A stretch of DNA of 64,000 bases from Streptomyces adelaidensis (GCF_016598475.1 NZ_JAEMUX010000045.1:1-64000), one strand, 5' to 3'; shown: positions 44,764 through 54,861, counted from the stretch's first letter. Program-made: numbers and translations. Notes: generated by a model not told the origin, from the sequence alone.

Positions 44764-46599
44764 ATGCCCACGACACGTGCAACCGCCGAGGAATCCGAGC
44801 AGATCCGGGAAGCCGAGAAGGCCGAGGGGCGGTCCGCCGTGCGGACGCTGCTGCGGCTGTGGCCGTATGTCCGGCCGGTGCGGGTGCGGTTGTCGGTCGC
44901 CGCGTTCGTCGCGATAGTCGCCTCGTGCGTAGGGCTGGTCATCCCGCTCGTCCTGAAGTGGATGGTGGACGGGCCGATCACCGACCGGGACCCCGCGGGG
45001 GTGTGGCTGGGGGCGCTCTGTCTGCTGCTGCTCGGGCTCGCGGAGGCGCTGCTGTTCGGGCTGCGGCGGTGGCTCGTGGCGCGGCCGCTCGCCGGGGTCG
45101 AGGCGTCTATGCGCGCGGATCTGTACCGGCATCTGCAACGGCTGCCGATCGCCTTCCACGACCGCTGGGCCTCCGGTCAGCTGCTCTCGCGCGGCACGAC
45201 CGATCTGATGCTGCTGCGCATGTTCCTGGCCTTCCCGCTGACGTTCCTGCTGGTCAACGCGGTGACGATCCTCGTCGGCGTGATCATCATGCTCATCCAG
45301 GACTGGACCCTCGGCCTCATCATCCTGGGCCCCGCCGTCCCGGTCGTCGTCACGTGCGTCGCCTTCGAGAAGAAGTACGCCACTGTCGCGCGCCGCGCCC
45401 AGGACCAGGTCGGCGACCTGACCACGGTCGTCGAGGAGAGCGTCCTCGGCATCCGCGTCATCAAGGGCTTCGGCCGCCACCGCAGCCAGGCCCACGCCTT
45501 CCGCGAGCTGTCCCGCACCCTGCGCGGCACCGAGCTGCGCAAGGCGCGCCTCCTCTCCGCCATCTGGGGCGTCATCGTGACGCTCCCCGAGCTGGCCATC
45601 GGGGCGGCCCTCGTCCTCGGTGTGGTGCGGGTGGCCGACGGGGCGCTGTCGGCGGGCACGCTGGTGGCGTTCCTGTCGACGGCGCTCGCCCTGCGGTGGC
45701 CCGTCGACTCGATCGGCTTCCTGCTCGCGATGAGCCAGGAGGCGGCGACGGCGACGGAGCGGTACTTCGAGGTGATGGACGAGGAGCCGGAGTCGTCGAC
45801 GAGCCGGGGGACACGTGTGTCCGTGGCCAAAAAGGGTGCGGTGGCGGGTGGTCTGCGCTTCCACGACGTCACGTTCCGCTACCCCGACGCACCGCCCGGC
45901 ACCGCCCCCACCCTCGACCGGGTCGACCTGCACATCCGGCCCGGCGAGTCCATGGCCCTGGTCGGCGCCACCGGTTCCGGCAAGACGACGCTCACCGCCC
46001 TCGTACCTCGTCTGCACGAGGCGACGTCCGGTCGCATCACGCTGGACGGTCACGACATCTGCGAGATGCCCCGGGATTCGCTGCGCGCCCTGGTGTCGGT
46101 CGCCTTCGAGGAACCCACGCTCTTCTCCGCGACGGTCGGCGAGAACGTCCTCATGGGCGCGCTGCCGGACGCGGGCGAGCCCGAGTTGGACCGCGCCCTC
46201 GCCATCGCGCAGGCGGAGTTCGCGCACGCGCTCCCCCAGGGCACCGGCACCCAGGTGGGCGAGCAGGGCCTCAGCCTCTCCGGCGGTCAGCGGCAGCGGC
46301 TGGCGCTGGCCCGGGCGGTGGTCGGCCGGCCCCGCTTCCTGGTCCTCGACGACCCGCTGTCGGCGCTGGACGTGCACACGGAGGCCGCGGTGGAGGCCGC
46401 GCTGCGCCGGGTGCTCGCGGAGACGACCGCGCTGATCGTGGCCCACCGCCCGTCGACGGTGCTGCTCGCCGACCGCGTGGCACTGCTCTCCGGCGGCCGT
46501 GTCACCGCCGTCGGCACCCACCACGAACTGCTGCGCACGAACGCGGAGTACGCCCATCTGATGTCCGGGACCGAGGGGAACGAGGAGGACGAGCGATGA
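44764..46599 (+). CDS. ABC exporter half-transporter, pair 1, degenerate-site subunit
   Basis: A 611-residue type IV ABC half-transporter: six-helix membrane domain (about 30-330) then the nucleotide-binding domain. Walker A GATGSGKT is at 401-408, the signature LSGGQ at 505-509, and Walker B ends LVLDDP, so the catalytic-glutamate position is Asp 530. This is the hallmark of the non-catalytic site in heterodimeric exporters such as TM287/288. It is coupled to the next gene by an ATGA overlap. Substrate unknown; multidrug or lipid-like compounds are typical. I took the ATG at 44764 (PTTRATAEE) after weak upstream signals. Confidence 0.88.
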   Translation: MPTTRATAEESEQIREAEKAEGRSAVRTLLRLWPYVRPVRVRLSVAAFVAIVASCVGLVIPLVLKWMVDGPITDRDPAGVWLGALCLLLLGLAEALLFGLRRWLVARPLAGVEASMRADLYRHLQRLPIAFHDRWASGQLLSRGTTDLMLLRMFLAFPLTFLLVNAVTILVGVIIMLIQDWTLGLIILGPAVPVVVTCVAFEKKYATVARRAQDQVGDLTTVVEESVLGIRVIKGFGRHRSQAHAFRELSRTLRGTELRKARLLSAIWGVIVTLPELAIGAALVLGVVRVADGALSAGTLVAFLSTALALRWPVDSIGFLLAMSQEAATATERYFEVMDEEPESSTSRGTRVSVAKKGAVAGGLRFHDVTFRYPDAPPGTAPTLDRVDLHIRPGESMALVGATGSGKTTLTALVPRLHEATSGRITLDGHDICEMPRDSLRALVSVAFEEPTLFSATVGENVLMGALPDAGEPELDRALAIAQAEFAHALPQGTGTQVGEQGLSLSGGQRQRLALARAVVGRPRFLVLDDPLSALDVHTEAAVEAALRRVLAETTALIVAHRPSTVLLADRVALLSGGRVTAVGTHHELLRTNAEYAHLMSGTEGNEEDER

Positions 46600-48494
46600 C
46601 GGCGCCCACGACCGCCGCGCCGAACAAGGGGCCCGACCGGGCCACCACCGGCGACCCCGTCGGCCACGACAACGACCGCGACCGCGACCGCGACCACGAC
46701 TTCGACTTCGACTTCGACCACGACGACCTCCCCACTCCCCCGGGCGCCACCCTCGCCCTGCTGCGCTCCCTGCTCGCGCCGATGAGGACCCGGGTGGTCA
46801 TCGCCAGTGTGCTGCTCCTGCTCCAGCAGGCGGCGGTGCAGGCGGGCCCGCTGCTGGTGGCGTACGCCATCGACAGTGCCGTACCGGCGTTCCGGGACGG
46901 CCGGCACGGGCCGCTGGTCACCGTGGCGGTCGGGTATCTGGTGTGCGCGCTGGCGGCCGGCGGGCTGCAGTACGCGTTCATCGGGGCGTCCGCGCGGGTG
47001 AACCAGGACGTGCTGCTGGACCTGCGCGGCCGGATCTTCCGGCACGCGCAGGCGCTGAGCATCGACTTCCACGAGCGGTACACCTCGGGCCGGCTCATCT
47101 CCCGTTCCACCACGGACGTCGAGTCGCTGCGCGAGCTGCTCAACGAGGGTCTGCAGGAACTCATCGGCGTGATCCTCGCCTTCGTCTACATCTCCGCGAT
47201 GCTGCTCTGGCTGGACCTCGGGCTGGGCGCGGCGGCGCTGGCGTCGTTCGTACCGCTGTACGGGTTCGTGCGGATGTACCGGCGGCGCGCGGCGAGCGTC
47301 TACACGGCCCGGTCCACCGCGATCGCCGCGGTGATCGTGAAGTTCGCGGAGACGATGAACGGCATCCGCCCGGTGCGGGCGTTCCGCCGCGAGGCCTCGA
47401 ACGACGCGGAGTTCCTCACCCTGAACCACCACCACGAGCGCACCAACGGCAACGCCATCCTGGAGATGGCCCGCTACGTGGTCTGTTCCCGGGTGACCGC
47501 CAACATCACGGTGGCGGCGATCGTGCTGTGGGGCGCGTACCGGGTGGCGGCGGAGTCGCTCGCGCTGGGTGTGCTGGCGGCGGCGGTGCTGTATCTGCGG
47601 CGGCTGTACGACCCGATCGACCGGCTCGGCATGTTCCTCAACTCGTACCAGTCGGCGGCGGCCTCGCTGGAGAAGATCGCGGGCCTGCTGGCCCAGACCC
47701 CGTCCGTCCCGGAGCCGGCGGAGCCGAAGGAGCTGCCGGCCCCGGCCTGCGAACTGCCGGGCCGCGAGGTCGCGTTCGAGGACGTACGGTTCGCGTACCG
47801 CACCGGCGGCGAGGTCCTGCCCCGCTTCGACCTCACCCTCGCGGCGGGCAGCACGGTGGCGGTGGTCGGCTCCACCGGCGCCGGCAAGTCGACCCTCGCC
47901 AAGCTGGTGGCCCGCTTCTACGACCCCTCGGCCGGGCGGGTCCTCCTCGACGGCGTCGACCTGCGCGACCTCGCGGTGCCCGAGCTGCGGCGCGGGGTGG
48001 TCATGGTGACCCAGGAGTCGTTCCTGTTCTCGGGCACGGTCGCCGAGAACATCGCCATCGGCCGCCCCGACGCCGGCCGCGAGGACATCGAGCGGGCCGC
48101 CAAGGCCATCGGCGCCCATGACTTCATCAGCGCGCTGCCCGACGGCTACGACACCGACGTACGCAAGCGCGGCGGCCGTATCTCCGCCGGCCAGCGCCAG
48201 CTCGTCGCCTTCGCACGGGCGTTGCTCGCCAACCCGGCCGTCCTCATCCTCGACGAGGCGACCAGCTCCCTCGATGTCCCCGGCGAACGGGCCGTGCAGC
48301 GCGCGATGTCCACGGTCCTGCGGGGCCGTACGGCCGTCGTGATCGCCCACCGGCTCTCCACAGTCGAGATCGCCGACCGGGTGCTGGTCATGGAGCACGG
48401 CCGAATCGTCGAGGACGGCAGCCCGGCGGAACTGATCGCGGGCAAGGGCCGGTTCTCGGACCTGCACCGGGCGTGGCGGGACAGCTTGGCGTAG
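46596..48494 (+). CDS. ABC exporter half-transporter, pair 1, catalytic subunit
   Basis: A 632-residue partner of the previous gene. The first 50 residues hold an odd Asp/Arg/His/Phe run (HDNDRDRDRDHDFDFDFDHD). Membrane domain about 55-350. NBD: Walker A GSTGAGKS at 425-432, signature ISAGQ at 529-533, Walker B LILDEATSSLD with catalytic Glu 554. So Walker A/B of this subunit with LSGGQ of the partner form the active ATP site. ATG overlaps the upstream stop. A dispersed repeat follows before the next gene. Confidence 0.9.
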   Translation: MTAPTTAAPNKGPDRATTGDPVGHDNDRDRDRDHDFDFDFDHDDLPTPPGATLALLRSLLAPMRTRVVIASVLLLLQQAAVQAGPLLVAYAIDSAVPAFRDGRHGPLVTVAVGYLVCALAAGGLQYAFIGASARVNQDVLLDLRGRIFRHAQALSIDFHERYTSGRLISRSTTDVESLRELLNEGLQELIGVILAFVYISAMLLWLDLGLGAAALASFVPLYGFVRMYRRRAASVYTARSTAIAAVIVKFAETMNGIRPVRAFRREASNDAEFLTLNHHHERTNGNAILEMARYVVCSRVTANITVAAIVLWGAYRVAAESLALGVLAAAVLYLRRLYDPIDRLGMFLNSYQSAAASLEKIAGLLAQTPSVPEPAEPKELPAPACELPGREVAFEDVRFAYRTGGEVLPRFDLTLAAGSTVAVVGSTGAGKSTLAKLVARFYDPSAGRVLLDGVDLRDLAVPELRRGVVMVTQESFLFSGTVAENIAIGRPDAGREDIERAAKAIGAHDFISALPDGYDTDVRKRGGRISAGQRQLVAFARALLANPAVLILDEATSSLDVPGERAVQRAMSTVLRGRTAVVIAHRLSTVEIADRVLVMEHGRIVEDGSPAELIAGKGRFSDLHRAWRDSLA

Positions 48495-48502
48495 CCGCAC
48501 CC

Positions 48503-48565
48503 CCGGCCCCGACAGGGGCGCGGGGCTGTATCCATGCGCGGCTCCGCCGCGTGGGCGCGACAAGC
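48503..48565 (+). repeat. Dispersed Streptomyces intergenic repeat, copy 2
   Basis: Same two-hairpin arrangement as at 26377: a CCCGACAGGGGCGCGGGGCT stem and then CGGCTCCGCCGCG. It separates two ABC exporter pairs read in the same direction. Confidence 0.8.
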
Positions 48566-48619
48566 CCCCACCCACCCGCAGCCACAACACGACCCGTCCC
48601 ACACAAGAATCGGGGGCCG

Positions 48620-50368
48620 ATGATCAACGCGTACGAGGACCCCGGCAAACCCGACTGCCGCGGCGGAGCCCACTACCTGTGGTGGCTGGTCCGGCAGCAG
48701 GCAGGCCGCTCCGCACTCGGCTCCCTCATCTCCTGCGTATGGATGGTGCTGCTCGCGGCCACCCCGTATCTCCTGTCCCGGGCGATCGACGAAGGCCTCG
48801 AACCCGGCGACCACCCGGCCCTGGCCGGATGGACGGCCGCACTGTTCGCGGTCGGCGCGTTCAACGCCTGGCTGAGCATCATGCGCCACCGCACGATGAC
48901 GCGCGTACGGATGGACGCCAACTTCCGCACGGTGAAGGCCGTTCTCGGACACGCGGTCCGACTGGGGGCGGCGCTGCCACGGAGCGTGGGCGCCGGGGAG
49001 GTCGTCACGATCGGCGTGGGCGACGTCAACACGATCTCCTCCTCGCTGACGGTCATCGGGCCGGGCGTCGGCGCGATCGCCGCGTATCTGGTGGTCGCCG
49101 GGCTGCTGGTGTCGTTCTCGGTGCCGATCGCGGCGGTCGTCCTGCTCGGGATGCCGCTGCTGGCCGTGATCGTGGGGCCGCTGATGCGGCGGTTGCAGGG
49201 CAGGGAGACGGAGTACCGCGAGCGGCAGGGCGTGCTCACCGCGCGGATCGCGGACCTCGCGGGCGGGCTGCGCGTCCTGGGCGGCCTCGGCGGCAAGGGG
49301 CTGGTCGCCGACGCGTTCCGCCGGGACTCGCAGCGGCTGCGGGCGCAGGGGTACCGGGTCGGGTCGGTGACCAGCTGGATGCAGGCGCTCGGGGTGGGGC
49401 TGCCCACGCTGTTCCTCGCGGTGGTGACCTGGCTGGCGGCCCGGCTCGCCGCCCAGGGGACCATCACCGTGGGCGAGTTGGTGTCGGTGTTCGGCTACGT
49501 CACCGTGCTGGTGCGGCCGGTGTCGTACTTCGTCGACTGGGGATACGAGGTCAGCCGCGGGGTGGTGGCCGCGCGGCGCGTCATCCGGTTCCTGACCCTG
49601 GAGCCCCTGCCGGACCACGGCACGAAGGACCCGCCCGCCGAGCCGTCCACGCTGCACGACCCGGAGTCCGGTGTACAGGTACGGCCCGGCCGGCTGACCG
49701 CGCTGGCTTCCGGCCGGCCGGCGGAGGCGACGGCCGTGGTGGACCGGCTCGGCCGGTACGCGCCGACTGCGGTGACCTGGGGCGGCACCCCGCTCGACGA
49801 GATCCCGTTGGCGCGGCTCCGCGAGCGGATCCTGGTCGCCGACCACGAGGCCGACCTGTTCGCGGGGCGGCTGCGCGAGCTGCTCGGCGGTCGCGGCGAT
49901 GTCGACGACGCCGGGGCCGCCCGGGCGCTGCGCGCGGCCGTGGCCGAGGACATCGTCCAGGGCCTGGCGGACGGTCTCGACTCGGCGGTCGACGCCCAGG
50001 GCCGCAACTTCTCCGGCGGCCAGCGGCAACGCCTGCGGCTGGCCCGGGCCCTGGTGGCCGACCCCGAGATCCTGCTCGCGGTCGAGCCCACCTCGGCGCT
50101 CGACGCCCACACGGAGGCACGGGTCGCCCAGCGGCTGCGGGCCGCCCGCGAGGGCCGTACGACCCTCCTCACCACCACCTCGCCCCTCGTCCTCGACCAC
50201 GCGGACACGGTCCTCTACCTGGTCGACGGCAAGGTCGCGGCCACCGGCGGCCACCGCGAACTGCTGGCGGACGAGCCGGGATACCGGGCGCTGGTGGCAC
50301 GGGACGCGGGCGAGACGGAAGACCCGGACAGCATGGACGATGCCTCATCCCCGGAGGTCGTACGGTGA
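48620..50368 (+). CDS. ABC exporter half-transporter, pair 2, ATP-site-defective subunit
   Basis: A 582-residue ABC half-transporter. The membrane domain covers about 20-320. In the NBD the Walker A region is lost (ASGRPAEAT at 363-371 in place of GxxGxGKST) and Walker B reads ILLAVEPTSALD with Val 488 for Asp; yet the signature FSGGQRQR (464-471) and H-region are kept. It can still donate a signature motif to a partner. Coupled to the next gene by a GTGA overlap. ATG at 48620 has CGGGGG upstream. Confidence 0.88.
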   Translation: MINAYEDPGKPDCRGGAHYLWWLVRQQAGRSALGSLISCVWMVLLAATPYLLSRAIDEGLEPGDHPALAGWTAALFAVGAFNAWLSIMRHRTMTRVRMDANFRTVKAVLGHAVRLGAALPRSVGAGEVVTIGVGDVNTISSSLTVIGPGVGAIAAYLVVAGLLVSFSVPIAAVVLLGMPLLAVIVGPLMRRLQGRETEYRERQGVLTARIADLAGGLRVLGGLGGKGLVADAFRRDSQRLRAQGYRVGSVTSWMQALGVGLPTLFLAVVTWLAARLAAQGTITVGELVSVFGYVTVLVRPVSYFVDWGYEVSRGVVAARRVIRFLTLEPLPDHGTKDPPAEPSTLHDPESGVQVRPGRLTALASGRPAEATAVVDRLGRYAPTAVTWGGTPLDEIPLARLRERILVADHEADLFAGRLRELLGGRGDVDDAGAARALRAAVAEDIVQGLADGLDSAVDAQGRNFSGGQRQRLRLARALVADPEILLAVEPTSALDAHTEARVAQRLRAAREGRTTLLTTTSPLVLDHADTVLYLVDGKVAATGGHRELLADEPGYRALVARDAGETEDPDSMDDASSPEVVR

Positions 50369-52137
50369 CGACGGAACCCCTTGCTCACACCTCGGGCCGG
50401 CTGCCGATCGCCGAGCCGGCCGCCGTGCGGCGGGCCGCCGTACGGCTGGTGCGGGCCGACGGACGGGCCTTCCTCGCGGTGCTGGGGCTGAACGCGGCGG
50501 CGGCCGCAATGGGGCTGGCCGGGCCGTGGCTGGTGGGGCGGATCATCGACGAGGTGCGCGGCGGGGGCGGCGTCGGGGCGGTGGACCGGCTGGCGGCGGC
50601 GATCCTGCTGTGCGCGGTGGCGCAGCTGCTGCTGGCGCGCTGGGCCCGGTATGTGGGGCACCGGTTCGGGGAGCGGATGCTGGCGCGGGTGCGCGAGGAG
50701 TTCGTGGACCGGACGCTGGCGCTGCCCGCGTCGGTGGTGGAGCGAGCCGGTACCGGTGATCTGACGGCGCGCGGCACCGCCGACGTGGACTCCGTCGGCA
50801 GGACGCTGCGTGACGTGGGCCCCGAGCTGCTCATCAGCTCGGTGCAGGCGTTGTTCCTGCTCGGCGCGGTGTTCGCGCTGGACCCGCTGCTCGGTGTGTG
50901 CGCGCTGTCCGGTCTGCTCGGCATCGGGGTCGTGCTGCGCTGGTATCTGCGCCGGGCGCGCACCGGCTATCTCGCGGAGAGCGCGGCCGGTTCCGAGGTC
51001 GCGGAGATCATCGCGGCGACCGCGTCCGGCGCCCGTACGGTCGAGGCGCTGCGGCTGGAGAGGCGGCGGATCGCCGCGAGCCGGGACGCGCTGGAGGTGT
51101 CCCGGCGCCGCCGGTTCCACACCCTGTTCCTGCGCACGGTGTTCTTCCCCGGCGTGGACATCTCGTACTTCGTGCCCCAGGTGCTGGTCCTGCTGGCCGG
51201 CGGGGCGCTGCTCGCGCGCGGCTCGGTCAGCCTGGGCGCGGTCGTGTCGGCTGCCCTGTATCTGCAGCAGCTGAGCGGGCCGCTCGACGAGATCCTGATG
51301 CGGGTCGAGCTGCTGCAGAGCAGCGGCGCCTCGTTCGCACGGGTCGAGGGTCTGGCCGGGGCGCCGCGCGCGGAGTCCGCCGACTCGCCGGAGCCGGCGG
51401 ACGACCGCATCGACGTGACCGGGGTCCGTTACTCCTACGACCGGGGCGGCGAGGTGCTGCGCGGCGTCGACCTGACGGTGCGGCCCGGCGAGCGGCTGGC
51501 CGTGGTGGGCCCGTCCGGCGCCGGGAAGACCACGCTGAGCAGGCTGCTGGCCGGCATCGACGCGCCGACCTCGGGCACGGTGACGGTCGGCGGGGTGCCC
51601 GTCGTCGGCCTCGGCCCGGAGCGGCTGCGCCGCCAGGTCGTCCTCGTGACCCAGGAACACCATGTCTTCCTGGGTTCGGTCCGCGACAACCTCCTCATCG
51701 CCGAACCCACCGCCACGGACGAGGAGTTGTGGACCGCGCTGGCGGCCGTGGGCGCGGACGGCTGGGTACGCGACCTGCCCGACGGCCTCGGCACCCGCCT
51801 GGGCGAGGGCGGTCGCCGTACGGACGGGCCCCAGGCCCAGCAACTCGCCCTCGCCCGCGTGGTCCTGGCCGACCCCCACACCCTCATCCTCGACGAGGCC
51901 ACGGCCCTCCTGGACCCCACCACCGCCCGCCACACCGAACGCGCCCTCGCCGCCGTCCTCCGGGGCCGCACGGTCATCGCCATCGCCCACCGCCTCCACA
52001 CCGCCCACGACGCCGACCGCGTCGCCGTCATGGAGGACGGCCGCGTCACCGAACTCGGCACCCACGACGAACTGGTGGCGGCGCAGGGGGCGTACGCGGC
52101 GCTGTGGCGGCGGTGGCACGGGGAGGGGGCGGCGTGA
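50365..52137 (+). CDS. ABC exporter half-transporter, pair 2, ATPase subunit
   Basis: A 590-residue partner. Walker A GPSGAGKT at 382-389 and Walker B LILDEATALLD (Asp 510, Glu 511) are intact, but the signature motif is lost: TDGPQ at 486-490 stands in for LSGGQ. Together with the upstream subunit, one composite ATP site is complete and the other has lost both halves. The layout is an exporter with six membrane helices before the NBD. The GTG overlaps the upstream stop. Substrate unknown. Confidence 0.9.
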   Translation: MTTEPLAHTSGRLPIAEPAAVRRAAVRLVRADGRAFLAVLGLNAAAAAMGLAGPWLVGRIIDEVRGGGGVGAVDRLAAAILLCAVAQLLLARWARYVGHRFGERMLARVREEFVDRTLALPASVVERAGTGDLTARGTADVDSVGRTLRDVGPELLISSVQALFLLGAVFALDPLLGVCALSGLLGIGVVLRWYLRRARTGYLAESAAGSEVAEIIAATASGARTVEALRLERRRIAASRDALEVSRRRRFHTLFLRTVFFPGVDISYFVPQVLVLLAGGALLARGSVSLGAVVSAALYLQQLSGPLDEILMRVELLQSSGASFARVEGLAGAPRAESADSPEPADDRIDVTGVRYSYDRGGEVLRGVDLTVRPGERLAVVGPSGAGKTTLSRLLAGIDAPTSGTVTVGGVPVVGLGPERLRRQVVLVTQEHHVFLGSVRDNLLIAEPTATDEELWTALAAVGADGWVRDLPDGLGTRLGEGGRRTDGPQAQQLALARVVLADPHTLILDEATALLDPTTARHTERALAAVLRGRTVIAIAHRLHTAHDADRVAVMEDGRVTELGTHDELVAAQGAYAALWRRWHGEGAA

Positions 52138-52243
52138 CGGAACGGGCTCCCTCGCCGCGGACCGCCCGTGCCTCGCGCGGGTGTTCGCGGCACGGTGCAG
52201 AATGCCGGACAGCCCTACGAGAACCAGGAGTTCACGTCCCGTG

Positions 52244-52462
52244 ATGCCCCCGATGTGTGCCGTCTGCCCTGCCGCCCCGCACAGCGCCGGGAAGTTCACG
52301 GACTTCGTGCTGGTGCACTTCCGGGAGACCGTCACGTACCCCGAGGGCTGGGTCGGCCACCCGGAGAACGCCGTGTGGTTCTGCGCCGGCCACGCGTCCG
52401 TCGTGGAGGGCCTGACCGACCTGACGGCCGACGAGGCCCTGGAGCGGATCAGGCAGGGCTGA
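52244..52462 (+). CDS. Small conserved-looking hypothetical protein with Cys residues
   Basis: A 72-residue protein (PPMCAVCPAAPHSAGKF ... WFCAGHASVVEGLTD) with a CAVC pair and a later Cys-Ala-Gly-His, which could bind a metal. The ATG at 52244 has GGAG 14 bases upstream and a GTG directly before it. It is close behind the ABC pair but not coupled. Codon bias supports a real gene; family not recognised. Confidence 0.55.
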   Translation: MPPMCAVCPAAPHSAGKFTDFVLVHFRETVTYPEGWVGHPENAVWFCAGHASVVEGLTDLTADEALERIRQG

Positions 52463-52778
52463 CGGCACGGGCCGACCGAGCGGGCCCGACCGAACGAAAC
52501 CCGGCAGGACCGATCGAACAGTCCGTATACCGAACATGACCAACCGCCCAACGAACCATTTCCGGCCAACTTCTTGACGCGCTCCTGACAGGCACCACGA
52601 TCTCCTGCCACTCTGCCCACAACCACGTCACAGCAACCTCACAACCGCCACCACCGCTGTGCCGCGAAGCACCCTCCACGCATGTGGTTTTCGCGTTCCA
52701 CCCCTTGTTCTGCCCGGGCGGTCACCAATCGCCCGGTCTCCCCTGGCCGTGCGAACCACGGCCATGCAGAAGGAGTCA
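52463..52778. other. 316-bp region upstream of the first M4 protease
   Basis: No gene seen. TTGACG at 52574-52579 could be a -35 element, but no good -10 hexamer is at the right distance. AAGGAG at 52770-52775 is the protease ribosome site. Confidence 0.4.
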
Positions 52779-54845
52779 GTGTTGAGACGCCAGTCCCACA
52801 GACGCACCTCCCACACCGGCACCATCCGATCGCGCTCCGCCCAGCGGCGCGCGGCCGCCGGCGCGCTCGTCGCCGTCACCGCCCTGCTGGCCGCGGCCGT
52901 GCAGACGGGCTCCGCCACCGCCGCCCCGGAGAAGGCACCGTCGGCCGCGGGCAAGGCAGACCCGGGCGCACTCCCCGTGAAGCTCACCCCCGCCCAGCGG
53001 GCCGAGCTGCTACGCGAGGCCAACGCCACGAAGGTGGAGACCGCCGAGGAGCTGAGCCTCGGCGCGAAGGAGAAGCTCGCCGTCCGTGACGTCCTCCAGG
53101 ACCGCGACGGCACCGTGCACACGCGGTACGAGCGGACGTACGACGGCCTGCCGGTCCTCGGCGGCGACCTGGTCGTCGAGACGTCGAAGGCGGGCGAGAC
53201 CGAGGGCGTCGTCAAGGCCACCAAGGCGACGATCAAGGTCACCTCGCTGACGCCCGCCATCACCGCCGGCAAGGCGGAGAAGCAGGCGCTCGGCGCGGCG
53301 AAGGCGGAGAAGGCCAAGAGCCCGGACGTCAACCAGGCGCCCCGCAAGGTGATCTGGGCCGCGAACGGCAAGCCGGCCCTCGCCTACGAGACGGTCGTCG
53401 GCGGCTTCCAGCACGACGGCACCCCGCAGGAGCTGCACGTCATCACGGACGCCACCACCGGCGCGAAGCTGTACGAGTGGGAGGCGGTCGAGACCGGCAC
53501 CGGCAACACGGTGTACTCCGGCCAGGTCACCCTCGGCACCACGCAGTCCGGGTCGACGTACAACCTGACCGACGGCGCGCGCGGCGGCCACAAGACGTAC
53601 AACCTGAACCGCGGCAGCTCCGGCACCGGCACGCTGTTCTCCGGCTCGGACGACGTCTGGGGCAACGGCGCCCCGTCGAACCTGGAGTCGGCCGCCGCGG
53701 ACGCCCACTACGGCGCGGCGCTGACCTGGGACTACTACAAGAACGTGCACGGCCGCAGCGGCATCCGCGGTGACGGCGTCGGCGCCTACTCGCGCGTGCA
53801 CTACGGCAACAACTACGTCAACGCGTTCTGGCAGGACTCCTGCTTCTGCATGACGTACGGCGACGGCTCGGGCAACGCCAACCCGCTCACGTCGATCGAC
53901 GTGGCCGCGCACGAGATGACCCACGGGCTCACCTCGGTCACCGCCGGCCTCAACTACAGCGGCGAGTCCGGCGGCCTCAACGAGGCCACCTCGGACATCT
54001 TCGGCGCGACGGTCGAGTTCTACGCGGCGAACTCCTCCGACGTCGGTGACTACCTCATCGGCGAGGAGATCAACATCAACGGCGACGGCACGCCGCTGCG
54101 TTACATGGACCGGCCCAGCCAGGACGGCTCGTCCAAGGACGCCTGGTACTCGGGCATCGGCTCGATCGACGTGCACTACTCGTCGGGCCCCGCGAACCAC
54201 TTCTTCTACCTCCTCTCCGAGGGCAGCGGCGCCAAGACCATCAACGGCGTCAGCTACAACTCGCCCACCTCCGACGGCCTCGCGGTGACCGGCATCGGCC
54301 GCGCCAAGGCGGAGCAGATCTGGTTCAAGGCGCTCACCACGAAGTTCACGTCCACGACGAACTACTCGGCCGCCCGCACCGGCACCCTCGCGGTCGCCGG
54401 TGAGCTGTACGGCACGACGTCCGCCGAGTACGTGGCGGTGCAGAACGCCTGGGCGGGCGTCAACGTGGGCACGCGTCCCGGCGGTGGCGGCGGCGGCACG
54501 TCGTTCGAGAACACGACCGACGTATCGATTCCGGACAACGGAGCGGCGGTCACCTCGTCGATCACCGTCTCCGGCCGGACCGGCAACGCGCCGTCGACTC
54601 TCCCGGTCGCCGTGGACATCGTCCACACCTACGTCGGTGACCTCCAGGTGCAGCTGATCGCCCCCGACGGCACGGCGTACACCATGAAGGCATACGGCAC
54701 CGGCGGCAGCACGGACAACATCAACACCACCTACACGGTGAACGCCTCCTCCGAAGTCGCCAACGGGGTCTGGCAGTTGAGGGTCCAGGACAACGCGGCC
54801 CAGGACACGGGCCGCATCAACGGCTGGTCGCTGACGTTCCCGTAG
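52779..54845 (+). CDS. Secreted M4 metalloprotease with P-domain
   Basis: A 688-residue thermolysin-type preproprotease. A twin-basic signal region leads into LVAVTALLAAAVQTG; the FTP/PepSY propeptide covers about 50-225; the peptidase has HEMTH at 378-382 and the third zinc ligand Glu 402 (GGLNEATSD). A C-terminal proprotein convertase P-domain spans about 575-688 (ISDNGAAV-like IPDNGAAVTSSITVSG; GRINGWSLTFP). AAGGAG precedes GTG 52779 and TTG 52782; the further ATG at 52764 lies before this site. Likely used for exoprotein digestion in mycelial growth. The same fold recurs in the next gene without the P-domain. Confidence 0.92.
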   Translation: MLRRQSHRRTSHTGTIRSRSAQRRAAAGALVAVTALLAAAVQTGSATAAPEKAPSAAGKADPGALPVKLTPAQRAELLREANATKVETAEELSLGAKEKLAVRDVLQDRDGTVHTRYERTYDGLPVLGGDLVVETSKAGETEGVVKATKATIKVTSLTPAITAGKAEKQALGAAKAEKAKSPDVNQAPRKVIWAANGKPALAYETVVGGFQHDGTPQELHVITDATTGAKLYEWEAVETGTGNTVYSGQVTLGTTQSGSTYNLTDGARGGHKTYNLNRGSSGTGTLFSGSDDVWGNGAPSNLESAAADAHYGAALTWDYYKNVHGRSGIRGDGVGAYSRVHYGNNYVNAFWQDSCFCMTYGDGSGNANPLTSIDVAAHEMTHGLTSVTAGLNYSGESGGLNEATSDIFGATVEFYAANSSDVGDYLIGEEININGDGTPLRYMDRPSQDGSSKDAWYSGIGSIDVHYSSGPANHFFYLLSEGSGAKTINGVSYNSPTSDGLAVTGIGRAKAEQIWFKALTTKFTSTTNYSAARTGTLAVAGELYGTTSAEYVAVQNAWAGVNVGTRPGGGGGGTSFENTTDVSIPDNGAAVTSSITVSGRTGNAPSTLPVAVDIVHTYVGDLQVQLIAPDGTAYTMKAYGTGGSTDNINTTYTVNASSEVANGVWQLRVQDNAAQDTGRINGWSLTFP

Positions 54846-54861
54846 GGACCGCCGGCACACT

